DNA of 39,094 nucleotides from positions 1 to 39,094 of the forward strand of contig JAPSLL010000038.1 of the NCBI GenBank assembly GCA_031180805.1. Direction: 5' to 3'. Made by a program: the position numbers and the translations under genes. Positions 36,276-39,094 of this stretch are shown here, piece by piece. This DNA is from Bacillus sp. (in: firmicutes). Its GTDB lineage: Bacteria > Bacillota > Bacilli > Bacillales > Bacillaceae. Position 1 is the first letter of the stretch. Each line of letters starts with the position of its first letter. The notes beneath the pieces were generated by a model. That model saw only the letters and a list, made by a program, of their open reading frames with translations, had not been told where the DNA came from and made no database searches.

Positions 36276-36290
36276 ATAACTAAAAGTTAT
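36276..36290. promoter_or_regulatory. LysR-type box upstream of cidA
   Basis: ATAACT-AAA-AGTTAT is a perfect dyad containing the T-N11-A pattern of LysR-type sites. It is 2 bases after the cidR stop and about 110 bases before cidA, a usual position for an activator-bound upstream site. No convincing -35/-10 pair was identified between it and cidA. Confidence 0.55.
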
Positions 36291-36401
36291 ACTTGTGATA
36301 ATTATTATATATTTTACGAATAATAGAATGCGTAGTAATATGATCATTATCAGTAAAGAAGTATAACGTTAGCTTCTTCTTATGAAGGATGGTTATGATC
36401 T

Positions 36402-36770
36402 ATGAACATCATTACAATAATCTTACAAATCATTTTTATACATGTTTTTCTTTTTCTTGGAATTGCAATTAAGCAGTTTCTAGATATCCCAATCCCTGCC
36501 TCAATGATTGGGCTTGTTATCCTACTGATATGCTTATTTTTACGAATTGTAAAGCTAGAGTGGATTGAAAAAGGAGGAAATTGGCTATTAGCAGAATTGT
36601 TGCTATTCTTTATCCCTTCTGCTGTTGGGATCGTTAATTATGATGAAATCTTAAGTTTACAAGGGTTAGAATCAGTATTATTAATTGGCTTAAGTACCTT
36701 TATTGTCATGGCTGTAACTGCATATATTGCAGATTATATACAGACGAGAAAAGGCAGTGTTTCAAAATGA
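36402..36770 (+). CDS. cidA: Holin-like protein CidA
   Basis: A 122-residue membrane protein of the CidA/LrgA holin-like family, which in staphylococci and bacilli affects murein hydrolase activity, cell lysis and acetate or pyruvate handling. Four hydrophobic helices are present, with the family motif PIPASMIGLVILLI (about 30-43) and LLFFIPSAVGIVNY. ATG at 36402 has AAGGATGG upstream. It overlaps cidB by 4 bases. Confidence 0.92.
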   Translation: MNIITIILQIIFIHVFLFLGIAIKQFLDIPIPASMIGLVILLICLFLRIVKLEWIEKGGNWLLAELLLFFIPSAVGIVNYDEILSLQGLESVLLIGLSTFIVMAVTAYIADYIQTRKGSVSK

Positions 36771-37459
36771 ATTATTTTTTGTATGCAATCTTAACATTCG
36801 TCATATATAAAATAAGTAAATTCTACTATAAAAAATGGTCATTTCCCTTACTTAATCCTTTGTTAGTTTGTCCAATTATTCTTATTGCTTTTATTACACT
36901 GTTTCATATACATGCAGATCATTATCTTCAAGCTACAAAGGGTATTACACATTTGCTAGGACCTGCAACAGTTGCGTTTGCGATTCCCATTTATAAGCAT
37001 TTTTCTTTAGTTAAAAAATATATTGGAAATATCGTGATAAGTATTACAGTTGGGACATTGGTTGCGATCTTCTCGTCGATGGCATTATCAATTCTTTTTA
37101 AATTAACGCCAAATTTTCTAATTAGCATCATCCCAAGGTCAATAACTACACCAATTGCGATTGAAGTATCGAAGGAAATTGGTGGCTTGCCGACTCTTAC
37201 AACAATTTTTGTTATTTTGACAGGTGTTATTGGCGGAATTATCGGGCCGTTTGCCATTAAATGGCTCTCAATAAAGTCTCCGATTGCCAAGGGCTTAGCA
37301 TTAGGTATGAGTGCTCATGGCGTTGGAACCTCAAAAGCAATGGAATATGGTGAACAAGAGGGAACATTTTCAACTCTTGCAATGATTTTTGCTGCCCTAT
37401 TGACGATGGGATGGGGAAACTTGCTTATTCCTTCGTTAATGAATATCGCACAAATTTAA
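36767..37459 (+). CDS. cidB: CidB/LrgB family membrane protein
   Basis: A 230-residue LrgB-family membrane protein that works with CidA. The core LGPATVAFAIPIYKH (about 63-77), the ITTPIAIEVSKEIGG stretch and GLALGMSAHGVGTSKAMEYGEQEG near the C-terminus are the characteristic segments; several hydrophobic helices separate them. ATG at 36767 overlaps the cidA stop (ATGA), so the two are translationally coupled. Confidence 0.94.
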   Translation: MNYFLYAILTFVIYKISKFYYKKWSFPLLNPLLVCPIILIAFITLFHIHADHYLQATKGITHLLGPATVAFAIPIYKHFSLVKKYIGNIVISITVGTLVAIFSSMALSILFKLTPNFLISIIPRSITTPIAIEVSKEIGGLPTLTTIFVILTGVIGGIIGPFAIKWLSIKSPIAKGLALGMSAHGVGTSKAMEYGEQEGTFSTLAMIFAALLTMGWGNLLIPSLMNIAQI

Positions 37460-37460
37460 T

Positions 37461-37503
37461 AAAAAACGCAGGAATCGTTTAGTGTGATTCACTGCGTTTT
37501 TTT
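37461..37503. terminator. Bidirectional terminator between cidB and the acyltransferase-like gene
   Basis: AAAAAACGCAG pairs with CTGCGTTTTTT (11 bp, 20-base loop). T tracts exist in both directions, and it sits between two convergent stops. Confidence 0.85.
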
Positions 37504-37509
37504 ATTGCT

Positions 37510-38667
37510 TTATAATTTCTTTTTATCAACGATTTTAATTGCAAAGCGATTCAATAAATAACATAAGGATTTCCAAAAATATTGTTTTCGTTTTGCTAAA
37601 TGGTCAATATAAATCGCTGTAAATTCCGGGTAGCCTTTTGCTCCCCTATCATATTTGAACCTTCCAACACCAGCACTTTGATGATAAAGCCGCTGATTGT
37701 TTATCGATTCTTGTACTGCTAAATAGCGAAGGATTCTGTATAACCCTTTTTCTTTAGGTAAATCAGTATTATAGCCAAGGACAGGATTAGCCATCATATT
37801 TTGATAGACTTTCGAACCAAATACTCCTTCTAATACTCCGTCTTTTTTTAAACCTACATATGTTAATGCTCGATCAGCATGTGTCGAAAGGATATAGTCT
37901 TCAGTAAATTGTGGATTGTTATAAGAATATTTTTCTAAATATAATTTATCGTATAATTGTTTTGCACGTATTAAATCTTCCTTTGTAAAATCATCATGTT
38001 GTATGATGTCAAACTCATTTCTATCTAGTAATTTTTTATCTCGATTTAATGTATTTCGTACCTTTTTAGTTGCATTTATTATTTCTTCGGGCCTAGAAAT
38101 GTAAACAAAACGGCTAGGAAGCATTTGAAATTGCAATGCTTCTAATTCCACCTTCATATTTGGGTATAATCCTTCATTAATTGAACGATAGCCAATTAAG
38201 TAATCAGGATATTTAGCTAGCATCGTGTTTTTGATCGATTCTAATTGTTCTATTGAAAGGTTTGGAGATAAATTTGTTGAAATGAGCCAGTTATTTATAT
38301 ACACAACCTTATTGATTTCAATTTTTTTCGCAACTTTAGAAATCACCCCTAACAAAAAATGGAAAAACACTTCTAATAACTTGTTATTTAGCATCGATAA
38401 TTCTTCTTTTGAATATGTTATGTAATGATTATATGGTGAACAGACATAGGAATTTTCATATTCCTCTTCATTTACTGTGTACGGTAATAAAATATCTTCT
38501 ATTGCAACAAATCCTAAAGAAGTATTTACGTTTTTAATTAAGTATTTTGAATCATTTTTTAGGAGTGGTAAAAAATAGCTTTTAATTAACTGACCTTCCT
38601 GGAAATTTTCCCATTTTAGTTTTTCCCAGTTATCCTTCGTATAAAGAGTGACAGCTGAATTTTGCAT
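37510..38667 (-). CDS. Acyltransferase-like protein (GNAT/FemAB fold?), unknown
   Basis: A 385-residue soluble protein. The C-terminal half has the layout of a GNAT-type acyltransferase: DLIRAKQLYDKLYLEKYSYN, LTYVGLKKDGVLEGVFGSKV, then GYNTDLPKEKGLYRILRYLAV and a final HQSAGVGRFKYDRGAKG segment. The assignment rests on pattern alone, and the N-terminal 200 residues are not recognised. ATG at 38667 follows AGAGGAGATT. It lies 18 bases downstream of a short-chain dehydrogenase gene on the same strand, so the two likely act in one pathway whose product is unknown. Confidence 0.55.
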   Translation of the reverse strand: MQNSAVTLYTKDNWEKLKWENFQEGQLIKSYFLPLLKNDSKYLIKNVNTSLGFVAIEDILLPYTVNEEEYENSYVCSPYNHYITYSKEELSMLNNKLLEVFFHFLLGVISKVAKKIEINKVVYINNWLISTNLSPNLSIEQLESIKNTMLAKYPDYLIGYRSINEGLYPNMKVELEALQFQMLPSRFVYISRPEEIINATKKVRNTLNRDKKLLDRNEFDIIQHDDFTKEDLIRAKQLYDKLYLEKYSYNNPQFTEDYILSTHADRALTYVGLKKDGVLEGVFGSKVYQNMMANPVLGYNTDLPKEKGLYRILRYLAVQESINNQRLYHQSAGVGRFKYDRGAKGYPEFTAIYIDHLAKRKQYFWKSLCYLLNRFAIKIVDKKKL

Positions 38668-38685
38668 ATGAATCTCCTCTATTTT

Positions 38686-39094
38686 TTAGCGTAATCGATT
38701 TAATACAATTTTTTCAATGATCCACCAAGGCAGCACTCTTTTAAGAAAAGCCAAAGACCTTGCACCTTTCCCTATTGGATAACGAAATTTAGGTTTATTG
38801 GTTTGACAAATTTTAACGACTAATTGAGCGACTTCAATTGGGTCAGAGCCATTATTTGCTGATGCTTTTGCATATTTAAATAGATTTTGCTTAAAGTCAT
38901 CTCCCTGGTCAGTAATATTTTCTAATCCCTTTTGCCAAATTTTCGTTTTATATGATGCAGGCTCAATAAGAGTAACAAAGATTTGTTTAGGGAGTAGCTC
39001 CAATCTCAAGCTTTCGCTTAACCCTTCAATTGCAAATTTTGAAGATGTATAGGCAGACATTCCTGGAAAACCAAAAAAACCACTAACACTGCTC
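38686..39094 (-). CDS. Short-chain dehydrogenase/reductase, partial (cut by window edge)
   Basis: The C-terminal part of an SDR-family NAD(P)-dependent oxidoreductase; the N-terminal half with the cofactor-binding glycine motif lies outside the window. The visible part begins SSVSGFFGFPG, then SAYTSSKFAIEGLSESLRLE with catalytic Ser and the Y-x3-K pair, followed by VTLIEPASYKTKIW, the usual post-catalytic loop. The C-terminal tail (YPIGKGARSLAFLKRVLPWW) is like that of classical SDRs acting on hydrophobic substrates. It is the first gene of a likely two-gene unit with the acyltransferase-like gene. Confidence 0.87.
   Translation of the reverse strand, partial: SSVSGFFGFPGMSAYTSSKFAIEGLSESLRLELLPKQIFVTLIEPASYKTKIWQKGLENITDQGDDFKQNLFKYAKASANNGSDPIEVAQLVVKICQTNKPKFRYPIGKGARSLAFLKRVLPWWIIEKIVLNRLR

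Overview
The window looks like the replication-terminus region of a low-GC, endospore-forming Bacillaceae chromosome. Four things point that way: small acid-soluble spore protein genes (sspO, sspN, tlp), a GerA-type germinant-receptor operon, strong AGGAGG-type ribosome binding sites with frequent TTG/GTG starts, and a gene order known from Bacillus subtilis (sspO - citB - yneN - sspN - tlp - yneP - yneQ - yneR - plsY - yneT - parE - parC). A near-exact copy of the B. subtilis dif site at 20355-20382 places the window across the point where the two replichores meet.

Layout. 1-8400: sspO, divergent aconitase gene with a CcpC-type operator in its leader, a membrane-anchored thioredoxin-like protein, an FbpB-like small basic protein, spore proteins SspN and Tlp, thioesterase YneP, YneQ, HesB-like YneR, the acyltransferase PlsY and CoA-binding YneT. 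8400-13250: topoisomerase IV (parE-parC). 13250-14430 (minus): a 39-residue membrane peptide, a His-rich membrane protein and a DUF2383 ferritin-like protein. 14570-18550: a glycine betaine importer operon (opuAA-AB-AC) with a divergent GbsR/OpcR-type regulator and an inverted repeat on its promoter. 18600-20014: a FetAB-like ABC exporter.

20015-22030: the terminus site. dif lies 21 bp beyond the 3' end of an XerS-type tyrosine recombinase gene, with a terminator between them. 22031-26130: germinant-receptor operon in the order B-A-C plus a small D-like membrane subunit. 26137-27030 (minus): SRP RNA and tRNA-Ala(UGC) as one unit, then a decayed gene. 27167-29540: an unusual GIY-YIG protein without the motif tyrosines, a CBS-GGDEF protein and a 5'-truncated HemD-like remnant. 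29698-34516 (minus): DUF3231 protein, SUV3-like RNA helicase, PdxK and a small unknown protein. 34912-37510: an unknown 93-residue protein and the cidR-cidA-cidB murein-hydrolase control locus with a LysR-type box. 37510-39094 (minus): an acyltransferase-like protein and a short-chain dehydrogenase cut by the window edge.

The themes are chromosome end-game (topoisomerase IV, Xer recombinase, dif), sporulation and germination, and osmotic or envelope stress. No CRISPR array, insertion sequence or prophage was seen. Accessory change shows up mainly as two decayed genes near 26.1-26.6 kb and 29.1-29.5 kb. The most unusual items are the dif/XerS adjacency, the SRP-RNA/tRNA unit near the terminus, the tyrosine-less GIY-YIG protein and the SUV3-like helicase with a C-terminal zinc knuckle.
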